Below, piece by piece: positions 12,139 through 26,013 of a stretch of DNA of 64,000 bases. Each line of letters opens with the position of its first letter. The first letter of the stretch is position 1. Position numbers and translations under genes: made by a program. The stretch is from Microplitis mediator. Lineage: Eukaryota; Arthropoda; Insecta; Hymenoptera; Braconidae. Under the pieces are notes generated by a model, which was not told where the DNA came from, made no database searches, and saw only the letters and a list, made by a program, of their open reading frames with translations. The DNA lies in NCBI RefSeq assembly GCF_029852145.1, contig NC_079973.1:18742422-18806421 (forward strand), read 5' to 3'.

Positions 12139-12754
12139 TTAAAATTATAGAAAAAAAAATACATTAAAAAATTTGCATCTATATATTTTTTAAAATTTTC
12201 TACATTCCATATTTTTATTATTCTTATTTTTTTTGAATTGTAATAGATTTGTTGAAAAAAACAACCGAAAACTATTAATTGTTCGTGAAATGACTCAAGA
12301 AAATTATCATCTTTTGGAAATTAATTTTTATGACGTAGAAAAATTAATTTATTTTTACTAACATGGAGTTTTCAATAAAAAATATTTAATGAGAGTTTAA
12401 TAGCAAAGATGATGATTTAAAATATAAAATATTTTAAATATTGCTGGTAAATAATATTTAATGGGTATTCCACGTAAACAACTGAGACAAATTAAATAAC
12501 TTCGTGGAAGTATTAAAGTAGTAGTTTGATCTAGTAGAAAGTGGTCATCAAAAGAAGTTGATTGCGACGCGTTCACGGAAACCATAAACACGCACAATTC
12601 TTCATGTTGGTCATCGCAATACGATTGTTTTAAAATAAAAATTATTATTATTATTTTAGATTTTCATCTTCAATCAATAATTATTGTTATATTTTTAAAC
12701 TTTCATTAGTAAGTTTATGATATCAAAAGTAATACGGTGACGTTGAAAATAATA

Positions 12755-12979
12755 CACAGAAAAAAAAGGATTTCTTGGCGCAAGAAATATTTTGCATTAT
12801 AAATTGAAGACAAAAATTTTCTTAGGACTGGAAAAAATTTCTTGGCGCAAAAATTTTTTTCTTGCCTCAAGAAAATTTTTGTTTTCAGTTTATAATGCAA
12901 AAAGTTTCTTGCGGTAAGAAAAAAAGTTCTTGGGGCGAGTAAAAATTTTTTTCGTCAAGAAATCCTTTTCTTTTTTGTG
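12755..12979. mobile_element. MITE family G copy 1
   Basis: Begins CACAGAAAAAAAAGGATTTC and ends CCTTTTCTTTTTTGTG, flanked by TA (12753-12754, 12980-12981). The body repeats TTCTTGGCGCAAGAA-type motifs as a palindrome. Confidence 0.8.
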
Positions 12980-13704
12980 TATTAATTTTTGCTCATTAAA
13001 ATTTACGTATATGATGAACATAATGGAGTAAATAATAAAGTGTCGGTAATGACGAATACAAAACATTAAATACGCAATGAAAATTTATATATTATTTTTA
13101 TTATTATTTAATATTTATACTCGTTTCGTTTTTATAAGTGGGCTTTTTTGTATTCTTTAGTTTTATTCAGTCTGCGATGAATTCTCAGAATTTACCCGCA
13201 ATTATTTACAATTCGAGTGAGGGATAATATTTAAATTGCTGGTGAATTAAATAAACGAATAAAATATGTCTGATGGCACCAAGAGCGTGTTTAATGTGTG
13301 TCTTGATATAAAACGGCAGACGCGCCTTAGGTTTTTAATTTCGTCATTATTTTAACATGTACATATGTATGTCTGATGTACTGTAACGGAATATTAATCT
13401 TCTTCATTTTTATATTTCGAATAATAAAAATACTTAAGGAAAAAGTGAGGAAATTTTTTTTTAATAAATAAATTACTTCATTTTTTTTATACATTAAAAT
13501 ATTGTTTTGTTTGAGTTGAAGCTTTGGATTTATTTTAATAATTTATCGTTAATTTATCGCAAATTATATCTACGTCGTTATTTTACCAACTCTAGCTGAT
13601 GAACTTGAGTTAAAAACCTATATACTTATCGGTTATGACTTTCTTTACACACTGTAAATTCAAATGCATTAATTTTGAACACTTAAAGTTTTACACCCAT
13701 TTAT
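12980..13704. other. AT-rich spacer, nothing recognised
   Basis: No coding frame, RNA gene or repeat end seen. Confidence 0.3.
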
Positions 13705-14345
13705 AGTATATTGTGTGACAAGGGATGAAACAAAATGATTTCAGACCAGGGCGAAGTTGGCTGCCCGAGTTGTAGGCTGTAATTTACGTAAATATTTTAA
13801 ATGTAATAACAAAGTATTTTTTATGATACCAGCATCGAAACTTAAAGTTTCAGTGTCTCTACCACCAGTCGAAACAAGCTAATTTCAAGCTGATGCTGCA
13901 AACAACTGCTAGCGAATTCGTAATTCACAAATACCTTTATACAGCCCTTGGGAAGAAACACAATTGTTTCTGTCTGGTGTTAGTTATATTTAATGTTCAT
14001 TTTCAGCCTTATTCATTTGATTTTTAAGTGACAGTTTTAATTAACCAAACAAAATTTCTAAAAAATGATTGAAAATAATATTTTTGTCTTATTTACTATT
14101 TAATAATTGACTGTAAATCACAGATTTCTCATTCTCTAACAGTTCTACGCATCACCAACTTGAAATTAACTTATTTTCTTACTGACTACTGACACTGGAA
14201 GGTCATCATGAAAAATATGATGTGTGACAAGGGATGAAACATGATTTCAGACTGCGGGTGATGTCAGCCCTCGCCTGCCGCTCGGGCAGCCAAGTTCACC
14301 CTAGTCTGAAATCGTCTCGTTTCATCCCTTGTCACACAATATACT
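13705..14345. mobile_element. TIR element with AGTATATTGTGTGACAAGGG ends, nested
   Basis: AGTATATTGTGTGACAAGGG at 13705 is inverse to CCCTTGTCACACAATATACT ending 14345. An inner complete hairpin of the same family lies at about 14220-14340, with GATGAAAC and TTTCAGACT inner borders. A segment beginning TTATGATACCAGCATCGAAA occurs at about 13822 and again at 14348 as a direct repeat. Confidence 0.6.
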
Positions 14346-14425
14346 ATTTTATGATACCAGCATCGAAATTTAAAGCTTCAGTGTCTCTACAGCCAGTCGA
14401 AACAAGATAATTTCAGTCCAATGCC

Positions 14426-14520
14426 GCGAATGTCTTGAGTCAGCGGGCAGAAAAACAAACTTGTTTCGTCCCTTGGGAACAAACAAATACTGTTCCTGCC
14501 CGCTGACTGAAGACATTCGC
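14426..14520. repeat. 95-bp hairpin (GCGAATGTCTT arms)
   Basis: GCGAATGTCTTGAGTCAGCG at the left is inverse to CGCTGACTGAAGACATTCGC at the right, with one mismatch and a loop of about 45 bp. No coding content. Confidence 0.75.
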
Positions 14521-14827
14521 AATTTGAACTCTGATACTTGTCATTTGTTTGATAGTAATTTAAGACCATTAATTTTACTTAAAACTTAGTATGATGTCTT
14601 TAAATAGTAATAAATTTAAAAAATCGAAACACTTGCATTTTAACATGCAGTACGTGATATTAGAGTGAATTTTTTTGAACCAGACCATAAATTTGTAGAG
14701 ATAGAGATTATTTAAGAAGTTCAAAATCTAACAGTAACATTTTTATAAATTACCAAAGAAGTTCTTTTATAAAATTTAGTGTCATGTACATGTCCGTGCA
14801 ATTGAGGAACTTGGGACTAGAAGTTAA

Positions 14828-16171
14828 TAGGGGAGGGTGGGGCATGACGGCCCCCTTAAGCTGGTAATAATTTTTTATGACTTTTAATCTCTAGGTCAAG
14901 CTAATTTAGTTTTACCTTCCCTGATGAATAAAAATGATTTAATCCATGCTAAATGTATATCTATATTTTAGTCGATTTAAATTGTTTTAAATTATTTCAA
15001 ATTGTTTTGAATCGTTTCAAATAATTTTTTTAAACAGGGTTAAGCAAATCTATTAAGGTTTTACCAAAAGTCCAAAATAAATTTTTTTTTCTCTGGGGCA
15101 CGGACGGCCTCTCTCCAAAAAAAGCTTTCGAAAAATTTTTGGTTTTTTTTTATCATTGAACAAAAAGATTTTAAGCACAAATATACTATACTATTTCCGT
15201 ACCTTTATAACCCCATAGGCTTCAAATTTATTAAAAAAAAAATTTCTTTAGCTGATATAACCAGTTTTATTGAAATTTTCATTTTTTTATTTTAACCACA
15301 ATATAATCTACACTAAAAAATCCGGAGTGAATTCGGAGTGAAATTAAATCCGAATTCACTTCGCATTCACTCCGCCACTCGGAGTTCCGGAGTTTTAAAA
15401 AAAATCACTCCGCATGCGGAGTGAATTAGGAGTTTTTTTTAGCGGAGTGATTGCGGAGTGACGCGGATTTTATTTCACTCCCAATTCACTCCGGTCCGGA
15501 GTTCTAATACTTAAATAAATTCATATTAATTTATATTAAACTGCTAAACAGTGTGTGTGTGTGTGCGAGTGTGTGTGTTCGGATGTGTGCAAATATCTGC
15601 GAGTGTGTCCGCACGTGTGTGTGCAAGTGCGCGTGTGTGTCTAAATATGTGTGTGCGTATCAGCTGATCAATTATGTAATACGCGAGTTTTTACTTCGAT
15701 TTTATTGAGTGGAGTTATTTTTTATTAATAATATTTACAAAACTCCGCTCTGGAGTGAATTTCACTCCGGAGGGATTAAATTAATAAAAAATTATTTACT
15801 CCGCGAAAACTCCCCTGCGGAGTGAATTTCACTCCGAGGGGAGTGAATAATTAAAAATTCATTCACTCCGCATTCACTCCGGATTTAATCCGCATTCACT
15901 CCGCGAATTTTTTACAGTGTATTGGCCTAAAAAAGCTTTAATCCATAAATTTTTCAAATTCATTTTAGTTTAGGAAAAAAAAAAAATTTTCTGTATGCGA
16001 ATTTTTTTTCAGGTGGTCCATTATGCCCCAAGATATCGCAGATCAGCCTAAAATATCTCTAAAACATCAGAGATATCATGATTTGACCGAAAATGAAAAA
16101 AAAAAAATTTTACCAAATTTTTGAGGAGAACCATCGTGTCCCAGGGGGCCGTCGTGCCCTACCCTCCTCTA
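14828..16171. mobile_element. 1.3-kb TIR element with G-rich ends
   Basis: The left end TAGGGGAGGGTGGGGCATGA is inverse to the right end TCGTGCCCTACCCTCCTCTA, and the similarity continues inward through CGGCCCCCT. A family A MITE is inserted at 15311-15919. No transposase frame is visible, so the element is non-autonomous. Confidence 0.75.
15311..15919. mobile_element. MITE family A copy 4 (long version)
   Basis: Starts CACTAAAAAATCCGGAGTGA after TA and ends AATTTTTTACAGTG before TA. At about 609 bp it is twice the size of its relatives and includes an interrupted GTGTGTGT tract (15550-15655). Confidence 0.8.
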
Positions 16172-16284
16172 TTTTCTTAAATTTTTGAAAATTTTGCTTA
16201 ACCCGGTGTTGACTATCAAAATACACCTATTTATAAAGTGGAAATGGTACTTTTTGTTTCCAAGTTTCTTAATGGTCCAGATAT

Positions 16285-16423
16285 CTCTAAACATGAATAA
16301 GTGAAATAAGCGTATATTCACTAGTTCAGAGTGCCAACCGAGCCACTTTTTGAAATTAGTGGTTCGGTTCGCACTTGGAATTAATGAATATTCACTTATT
16401 TTCACTAATTCATGTTTAGAGAG
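16285..16423. mobile_element. MITE family K copy 1, 139-bp hairpin
   Basis: CTCTAAACATGAATAAGTGA at the left is inverse to CACTAATTCATGTTTAGAGAG at the right; GTATATTCACTAGTTC and GAATTAATGAATATTCAC continue the stem. Related pieces lie at about 18090-18240 and 44267-44405. Confidence 0.7.
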
Positions 16424-18293
16424 CATCATACATAAATGAAGAGGTAATGATTCAAAAAATGTATTCGGTGATCTTGTAAATTTTATTTTAATTATGATAT
16501 TGAGAAGTACTGCAAATTTTTAATACTTAAATAAGTATTTAATATATACATTATTCAAATTTTATAAAAACAATAAAAAACAAAATTTCTTTATGACAAT
16601 AAAAGTTATATTCTTATTAACAGAAATTGAAAGAACCGATAGTAGTTTAACCGCAGAAATTTATATGCAATACATTAATAATCTCTGCATAATAAAATTT
16701 ACTAATCGAATGAACATATACATGAAAAACTTTGGGTTAAATTATTTCAAATCAACAATCGTTCATTTAATTTAATTAAAGAATGAATGCATAAAAACTA
16801 AAATATATTATATAGATTACAAAAGAAAGGTGTATTGAATAAGTTAAATATTTTATGGTTCGCGATTACGTTTCTCAAATGATTCTGCGGTTGGTCAGCA
16901 TCAGGCTCTCCTCTGCCGGTCCCTATAATGGCGCGTGAGTCGTCCTTGTGGCGTGTGATTATTTCAATTATTTTATTACGTACCTTACCAATCTTGGCCC
17001 ACATAATACATATAATCATACGCCTATTCTACAGAGTGAACGACGAGTGAGTAAAGTAGTGAAGAGAGTTATTTTCTCTCACATCTTCTCTTCCTTGTAT
17101 ACATGATCCACAAACTTGCTCGTCGTTTTAACGATATTGTAATTTCGCGACCGCAGACTTATCCCTTTGACGTCGCTTTTTTTTATATATATATAGCGTC
17201 TATTGTTTAGAAGAAATTTTTTTTGAGCATCATCTTGCTAGCGAGCAGCAAACTCCCAAAATCATTTTCTTAAATAATCTATATCACTAAATATAATAAT
17301 TTAACATCATTAGAATATTGGCCAGCAATATATTATAAACTTTTTACTTTAATATTTATAGTAAATTATTAAATATTTAATCAATAGATCAAATTACTAA
17401 TAATGCATACATATAACCATTTTATTAAAAATGTATACATTAAAAAAAATATTGCTATTATTATTTTTTATAAATATTATATTTAAACTTTATAAAATTA
17501 TAAGCTTTATATGATATGTTATGGTCAGTTTATTTCAAAGAACGTTAGTAGTCATCAACACCTCAAGTATATATTTTCTTTTATATCTTTATGATTGATG
17601 TTAGTACTCATTTATTATATACATACACTTAGTTCTATCTTGATGCGTTTATTGTTTTACGGTCGTTTTTTATTTTGATTGTATCCTTGGGAACGTTTTT
17701 TATAACTTCGTTAGCGTTTGAAGGTTTACGGGGTTTGTAACAATCATTGTGTCGTTAGAGTAAAATTTAGAAAACTATGTCAATGATGATAAGTTTAATA
17801 ATTGTTATTAATTTATTAATTCAAAATTTAATTGGTGCGTGAGAAAACATTTTTTTCAGTATATACTGAACGCGATTTTGAATAGTCAGCCCAAAGAAGG
17901 TTAATATAAAAAATATGGTATCCATCATATACTTATATATGTAAAAAAATATTATGTTAGTTGAAAGTGTTGCTTGTGTTTTGTGATTTACGCAAAAATA
18001 ATGAATGTATTTCATAGCTGTTTATTAATCACATTGAGTGGTAAAATTAAGTAGCTGAGACAGCAAAAATCTTGTCGCACTCTCTTAAATTTGAAATAGT
18101 AAAAATAGTAACTATTCACTGCTTACTAATGGAAAGTATGTCACTAATTTAAATAGTGGTATACTCTCACTGGCAATAAGTGATTATTTACTGTCAAATA
18201 GTGATTGTTTGGTGATTTTCACTAATTCGTTTTTAGAGAGCAGAAATACTGAGACCTGGCCTATCGTATTTTTGTTTTTTTGTCCTACATATT
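16424..18293. other. AT-rich region, no gene recognised
   Basis: Apart from the possible remnant at 16850-17000 and a decayed family K piece at about 18060-18238, I see nothing identifiable. Confidence 0.3.
16850..17000 (-). pseudogene. Possible coding remnant, unidentified
   Basis: A minus-strand frame reads WAKIGKVRNKIIEIITRHKD and then a segment ending GTGRGEPDADQP, with higher GC than its surroundings. The layout recalls the end of MADF/SANT-like DNA-binding domains found in insect transposons and regulators, but the match is weak and no flanking exon was found. Confidence 0.2.
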
Positions 18294-18651
18294 CACTGTA
18301 AAAAATCAGCGAATGCGGAGTAAATGCGGATCGGATGATCTTTTATTCATTTCATCCTCTCGGAGTGAAATTTACTCTGAAAGGGAGTTTATTTTAATAT
18401 CGAAACCTGGTCGGAGTGAAATTCAATTCTAAAAAGAGTTCATTTTAATATTAAAACTCCGAATCGGAGTGAATGCGGATTTAAATGAAATCCAGATCAT
18501 TCCGAAATCACTCCGCTGAAAAAACAAACTCCCTATTTACTTCGTATGCGAAAGTTTTTTTTAAAAACTTCGGAACTCCGAGTGATGGAGTGAATTCGGA
18601 TTGAATAAAAATCCATGATCACTCCGAATTCACTCCCAATTTATTACAGTG
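18294..18651. mobile_element. MITE family A copy 5
   Basis: Starts CACTGTAAAAAATCAGCGAA and ends AATTTATTACAGTG followed by TA. The same TA begins the adjacent family B element, so the two are back to back. Confidence 0.8.
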
Positions 18652-18653
18652 TA

Positions 18654-18840
18654 CACGGAAAAAATTTACTGTTGCTGCAACAGGAGGCAGCCATGTTGCA
18701 GCAACAGGAAAAAATCCTGTTGCAGCAACAGGATTAATACTGTTGTTGCAACATGGCTATCTCCTGTTGCAGCTGCAGGAAAATCCTGTTGCTACAACAG
18801 GATTTTTTCCTGTTGCAGCAATAGTAAACTTTTTTCCGTG
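18654..18840. mobile_element. MITE family B (CTGTTGCAGCAACAG repeats)
   Basis: Ends CACGGAAAAAATTTACTGTT and AGTAAACTTTTTTCCGTG, TA on both sides. The body repeats CCTGTTGCAGCAACAGG. A cysteine-rich open frame across it is only this repeat read in triplets. A half copy lies at about 7070-7115. Confidence 0.85.
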
Positions 18841-21800
18841 TACTTACAATTAGTTTAGTGAATGAGCAATATGATTTATTTTAAAATTAGATGATCCCGA
18901 TCAAAGTGCAGATATGAATTTATTGAAAAAGTCAATTTTACTGACCGTTTGAATAGTTTGTTAGTTGATTAAAAGACAGCTAAAGGCTTTTAGAACATTA
19001 ATCAACAAAAATGAAGTATTGGAAAATTTGTTTCAGTTTATCCATACAGAAACCTACCGAATTTAGCTATAAATAATTATTTTTAAACTAAAATTATTCG
19101 GATAAAATTTTCACACGGATATTAAATATCAATAATCCGACGCTAAATTTTTAACGATGCAACTCATACACTTCAATAGATATAAAAGTGTTTAATATTA
19201 TAAAAGTGAAACAAAACTCACTAAACTACGTTGTAATAACTTCTCAGCGACTTGAAAACTATAGATATAATGGACCATCGGATGTATTAAGTGCTCCATA
19301 AACTTGAAAATGTAGCCTCCTTGTTGCCGGTATTTTTTAACTTTTTATAACAAATATTATGTACAACATTATACATCCGTTGTTCTTTATTTATCAACTT
19401 TTTCAGTTCCTACAAGGGTCTATCTTCCCTCTTTCTCTTCCCTATCCATAATCTTAGCTAAATTAGCATTAAAAGTATATCCGTTTTGCGTGAAACGCTC
19501 AAAGCCAGACTCCTTTTATCTTTTCGTCTTTCCATATTTAGCCAAGTACTTTCAATTTATATTCCCGACTGTATATATACACATTTTTAAAATGGTTACA
19601 ATAATCACCATCTCCCTAAACGATAGAAAAATTTTCACCAAAGGCTAATTGTTTCTCACCAATATCTAAAGCTATAAAATCCATTTTCATCCATATTCGG
19701 AATTCAAAAATAATTTTCTCTATAAATATATCAATAGTCTGTCGAAAAAATTAAATAATCAGGATTTTGTTTAAAAAATAATCTTTTAAATTATCAATCA
19801 TCTTTTAAAGTTAATAAAAAATAATTTTCAATAATTTAACTAGTATCTATAAAGAAAAAAAAACAATTACAATCCACATTTTATACATCAACATTTTGAA
19901 ATTTCTTGGTCGTAAACATTATGAGTAAAGTAGCGGAACCTCCACCAAGTAGTCGACTTACTCTTGGGTTCCGCCCGTCAATTGTTACCAATTGTTACCA
20001 ATCAGAGTAATACGTGTGATTACTTCGCGAAGGAGAGAGAAAGGTGGTCATTGAAACTTTACTACACTTCTTTATATTTATATATCTATATATATCTACT
20101 ATCTGATTATACGACACATCCTTTTAATATATTATCCCGTTAAATGTTGACATTTATTCAAGTACTTGAATACTTATCATTACTTGAATTCATTTTTTTC
20201 CATCCACAGTAGAAAAAACTTAGAAATTGATAATGATAAGTTGGAAATACTAATGAAAAGTATGTAAGCATTTTAAATATGTACACAACCTCAGCTATCA
20301 TTGTCCAGCCATGGTGTGCATTATACTGCAAAGTGATCATCAATTTTATTCAATAACCATTATAACTTATTGACAAATAATTGTATAGACTTAATGGAAA
20401 AGCTTCCACATTTATTACGTACTCTGTGATATATTATTTATAAATATTTTTTATACTCCAAATATGATTAGGTGTGCATACCATAATTTATAAGAAGACA
20501 AACTATTTAAATATTTTTCAAATGGAAATTTTTCCTGTATTTAAATTTTTTTACCGTGAATACATAAGCAGCTTTGGGCTTGGGCTTATGGTTGGATATG
20601 GTATGCATGGATGGTGTGCAACTGGTTCACGGCGTTGATGTGTGTGCCAGTAGTTGTGTTTTATGATTCAAGTACGAGAGACCAATTCACGTAAGGTGAA
20701 AAACCTGACCAACAACTTCGGTATAAGGGTGATATGTTATGGATGTGTGTATCGTGGTAAAATAAGAAAACCTCAAATGCGTTCGTGCATCGCGTGGCTA
20801 AAACGCGAGAGTATATGCCGGAGTTGGTTATATCGTAGCCACGCCTCCTTAGACAGCCGCCAGCCAACAATTAAGATTTGATCGGCAAAAATGGTTGAGC
20901 CAAAATGGCGCTGGCCACTGCATATTTAATATGTTATTGTGATGTGTGCTACTTGAAGAAGATCATGATACAAGGATCATCATAATCATAATCATCAATG
21001 ATAATGCATAATACAAGCCATCGAGTATCCAAAAATGCACGGCAATTCATACTACCACTTATTGGTGATGATGATGATCAAGAATAAAGAGGATGCTGAC
21101 TTTTTTTTTACAAACTTCTAATATGGGTAATTAAAAGTCATAAATTATTCATTCCCATATCTCATTCATTATTTATTATTTAAAATTTAATCCAGTGCTT
21201 ATGCATAAAAAATTGTTGCCTTGTATTTTAAGAATTATTTCGTAATATTTTTTTAATGCAAGAGAATTTTGTGAGGCAGCAGATGCCTGATTATAGATTG
21301 TCTTTTACAAGTTTTGTCTTTACACTTGATTTTAATATTTTTTTTACGAAAGTGTACATCTGAATAACTTTTGTCACGCGATTATTTTCTTGTTCGTTTA
21401 CGTGATTTATATACAAGCATGTAGTTTTATTTGATGCACGAATCTTCGTGTTCAATCAGCTATTCCGGATACTCGGGTGATTACCGTATAAAGCATCTTA
21501 TATATAAGGGCGATTTTTCTTCGGCTATTGAACGAGAAACCCCTTATCAAATCCAAACAGTATAGACAGCTTATTCTATATAGATATATAGTAGCTTAGC
21601 GAAACTCTACGGGAAGCAATCAAGCAAAAAACCAAGTAATCCAGAATATATAAGACTTATCGATAATAGTGCACAAACTATTTTTTACCGAATTAAAATT
21701 GCAAGTGCACGCCACTCATAAAAGGGATAGACAGATCTGTGGATTGAGTTAACTCTTAAAAGGGTTTCACGTGTTAGGTTTATTGAAGAGAACTCAATAT

Positions 21801-24800
21801 TGAGCTGAGTTGAAAGCACTAATCATCATCTATGGGCTCTCTACAAGGCTACTGTTCAACTCTCACTCATAAGTATACCGAGAGACTCATAATACTGCGT
21901 CTTTTATTCTCCATCATCGGTAGCACGCTAGTTAATGTACCCCTAATCATGTCTGCAATATAGCTCTCGGATGTTTGGATCCTTTAACACTCTGACTTTA
22001 TTATTACTTATTTTTTATTCCATGCAAACTCTTTTAATTTTTATCTTCCTCTGATACTTTTAATCATTTACTTTTTTACACAGTAACTCTTAAATTTTTT
22101 TATGGAAATCATTTAGTGGAAAGCATTTTAGTTGAACAAAAATAAAAGAAGGAGATAAATCGTTTGCGATTCGATGAACAGAAACATTAAAATAAATTAA
22201 AGACCATTGAGAAAATTTGTATCAGCATCGACAGAGCTACGAAGACTTGTATTAGTAGGGCGGTTTTGATCGTTTCAAAATAATTGATCGGAGCAATTTA
22301 AACCGATCTCGCTGAATGATTATAGGAATCGGCTTCCTCGAGACATCAAAAAGGAATGCCACGAGTTTTGATCTCTTCTGGTATATAAACTATATCTCGA
22401 ACCTGTAGAAACACATCTATGAAGGACGTAGCGAATGCCAGCGAGTCCGTTTTTTCTGGAGCCCACTTATCATTAAATGCATCTGATATCCGACGAGAGT
22501 ATGGCCGAGGTAATTGTTTCCTTCAGTTTATAGTTTTATACGTACATATTCTTTTAGTCAGATTCAGATGATATCTCAAAGTCGTTTCGTATTTCTTCAG
22601 GCCAAGCTATTTAAAAAAAAAAAATTTTTTTTGTCATTTTTGCTGCACTTACTTCTTAAATAAATTACCATAATTTTTCGTCACTTGAGTAATAATTTTG
22701 TCGTATTATTTTATAGTTAATGATATAAATTCTCACAAAAATTCAGTAGCCAGAATAAATGAGTATTTTTTAAGTTGTTAAGTAGCGAGTTGCAATGAAT
22801 AAATACTTTAAATGACAAAGGTATTTTTGTATAAAAAATGCTCGCAATTCAACAAACGTTGCAGCCATTTATTATATTTTCAACAAGATTGGAATATATT
22901 TAGAGAGCGAGAAAACGGTGGAATGCGAAAGAGACAGAAGTTTTCAGGGTTGTGTTGGCGCATTGAGGGATGAAATTAGCATCGTCTAGCCTTACACGAT
23001 ATGGAAATACGCGCGGGTAATAACAGCTCAGAGAGGTGGTTCTGTGTCTGGTGTATATAACGACGTTGAGGTCGCGATGCAAAGTATTTTTCGCGGAAAC
23101 CTCTGGTCGATGGTAGTATTATGGTTATATATGCCTTATATTATTTCTCGTGGTATCATCTTAACGCATCGTCGTCTCTCTTTTTGGCATCGCTACTTTT
23201 AATGCATTTTTCACTACTCTCTTTCTCTCTCTTCAGCTAAATTAAGAGTTCTGCAGGGCGGCACACTGCTGAACGGACCTATCGTTTAAGCCGGATCTCC
23301 ATGCAAGATTGCTGCCCCCGGGGGTGGTAGTTCTTGTTCGAAGGCGTGTACCTCTTTCAATGCCCCTCCATTAAATCTCTCCGGGCGGTAGACACCACGA
23401 TGATGCGAAAACTCGTTCTTTTTATGATAAAAATACATATTTTTAGTGTGTATATATATAGGTACACATATCTATAGCCATAACTTTGAGAGCCTAGTTT
23501 TTTATTGGTCCGTCTAAAAAATACCGAGTTACACATCACATATTATTATCTATTTATTTACGTCTAAATTTCATTCAATTATTGGCACAAAAACTTAAAC
23601 TCTGAAATTTTATTATTGCCATTAAAATTAATTCTTGAAATTGCCTCTTAAAAACCAAATAAATTTTAAGACTTCCAATAGTTTAAAAGTATTACATAAC
23701 ATGTAATTTTTTAAAGTAACCCCCGAAAAATTTCTCCATCCATTAAAAGTATTTTCGTTAAAAAAAATAGTTTCAAATAAATATAAATTTCTTCTGAAGC
23801 CAATTATGTATTTTTTGACCGTAAATATTTTCCTAAATTTAATTTTTACAAATGACAATATGTATATATAATAATATTATTATTATTTGTTGGGAAGAAT
23901 TTTAATGATACATAAACTTGTGTATACATGAGAAAATCTATTATTACTGAAGCAGCATCTGAAAATTAGTAGCGTACAAAAATCTTGACCCTAAGGGGTG
24001 TGTCGTAGGCGTGTGGGGTTGCCAGCTGCCCTCGTGGTCTGCACGCGTCGCGTATCTCAAAAATCTTTCTCGCGTCATATTTACAGGGCAAAAAAAAAAC
24101 ACGGCACTTTTTTTAAATCTTTTATCTTCTATAAACAATAAACACACGCACGCACACGCATCTACTCAAAAATGTGGATCAGAGTATTTATAACCGTAAT
24201 CTCACTTGCTTCTAAGAACCACCGGAAGTAGTCGCGAAATCTGAGCTCTCGAATCTACTTCCGGTTAAAAACTTTTTCACTACATTGTACTTAGCACATC
24301 TTAGAACTGATTTTTCCTAGACCCAAGACCTACTCCTCCCACCGCCCAGTCAAAGCGGCTTTTTTTTTCTCAATAAGGGTTGTTCTGATTCTTTAGATTT
24401 GAAGACCTAACTACCAGTCTTTATATTAAATGAATGAATCCACGGTTTTTATTCAGATGCACTGCAGAATAGAAAATGAAATAAAATAGTATAAAGTAGA
24501 ACCAGTAGAGTAAAAGAGAATACAAGGCAGTGGATATAAAAGTCTTTAGACGGCCAGAGAAAGGTGGGTGTTAACGTGACGATTCTCGTTGTCACTAGCC
24601 CCGTGTCCACATAATCAGGGAACTGGTGTGTGCACACAAGCCCCTTGGACTATATGTCATTTAGTCATTGTGTCAATGACTACTGTCACGTGCTGGCTTA
24701 TGAATGCTCTGTCGCCGTCACTTACAGAAGATCGCACATTGCACACCCGGTAAATTAAAGGAGGTGTGTGTATTTTTAATATTTAAATATATTCTCATTA

Positions 24801-25568
24801 TGTACACACATTTATTAGCGACTTAGTATTGGAAACTAGTGTAAGAGACTTATAATATATGCTACTCTACGTATATGTTAATTATGTATTTTTTATTTAA
24901 ATTAATCGCTGTAGACAACTTTTTTTTTTTAAGCTTAAGTAATTGTTAACAATTATTTACGGTTGTTTGTTTTTACGATGTCTTTAATTGCTTGTTGGTT
25001 GGATTATTGGTATTAGTAATTAATTAATCAAAATAACCTAAGTAATTAATAATTATAATTAGTAATCACTGTGGGACTGTATTAATTTTGCATAAGGCTT
25101 GTATTGAAATAAAATTTTTTAATTGGTTATTTTAAATGGAATAAATTATTGAGGATCGAGTTAAAATTACAATGCGTGTGCAAAAAATACGAGTCGGAGC
25201 AATAAAATCGAGATAAATGGCTAGATCAAATTTAAACAGAATGAAATTATAGAATAAAATAAAATAAAATAAAAAAAAAAAAAAGTGTGTAATAACAGTA
25301 ATCATCTACATGGATATCTGATTCGGGCGTATACGAAAATGACCGTGCAAAATTAACAGCTTTTGAAATATTTTTTCAAAATATGTGAGATTTTTGAGTT
25401 TTATTTAATTTGTAGGTATACTTTGATTTTTATGGACGAAAATTACAATGACAGATGTTATATAGTATGCACTGGAATGTAGTAAAGAAAACATAATGGT
25501 ATATTATTTACATTAAAGATGCAGCGCACATCTATGACGTTATTTTTATGCTAAATATTTTAAATTAT
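18841..25568. other. 6.7 kb mostly unique DNA, no gene recognised
   Basis: Less repetitive and at places more GC-rich than the rest (20580-20920, 22200-22530, 22900-23400, 23980-24080). I found no frame with family resemblance or supported splice structure. It may hold regulatory sequence or a long intron; one site is listed at 24218-24267. Confidence 0.3.
24218..24267. promoter_or_regulatory. Inverted pair of ACCGGAAGTAG motifs
   Basis: AACCACCGGAAGTAG and CTACTTCCGGTT face each other about 20 bp apart. ACCGGAAGT is the known ETS/GABP-type core. The pairing could equally be a small hairpin. Confidence 0.25.
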
Positions 25569-25712
25569 CACTGTAAATCGAAGTGTTTTAATTTAAAACA
25601 CCTAAGTGTTTTATTGCCATTTAAATACATTGTAGTCACTTTCTAAACACTTGCAAATGTGTAGAAAGTAACTACAATGTATTTGAATGGCAATAAAACA
25701 CTTCGATATACA
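25569..25712. mobile_element. Hairpin MITE, CACTGTAAATCGAAGTGTTT ends
   Basis: The left arm with TGTTTTATTGCCATTTAAAT pairs with the right arm ATTTGAATGGCAATAAAACA. The right border AAACACTTCGATATACAG mirrors the left border. About 144 bp, no coding content. Confidence 0.75.
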
Positions 25713-26013
25713 GGGTATATTTACTGGTTTTTAATGTTATAATTTTTATGATTTTCTCAAAAGGTTTTTATAGATCATACACGTAATTTTTTATTAATTT
25801 TTGTGTGCAGATCTGGTGAAAAATTGTATACACAGAGGAAGGTAGAACGTCTCAATCCGCGAGTTTGCGACCCTCGCCTTCGGCTCGGGTAGGCAATTAT
25901 ACACATGAGTTGAAATGTCTTACTCATCTGCTCCCTTGATGTCTAATATAAGGTAAAAGACCCAGTTATTGAATTTAACTAAATACAGATGTACTAATAC
26001 TAGTTCCCTGATC

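Noticed and set aside
18649..18858. Cysteine-rich open frame (CCNR-type repeats)
   Set aside because: It is the family B MITE repeat read in triplets; borders and TA flanks explain it fully.
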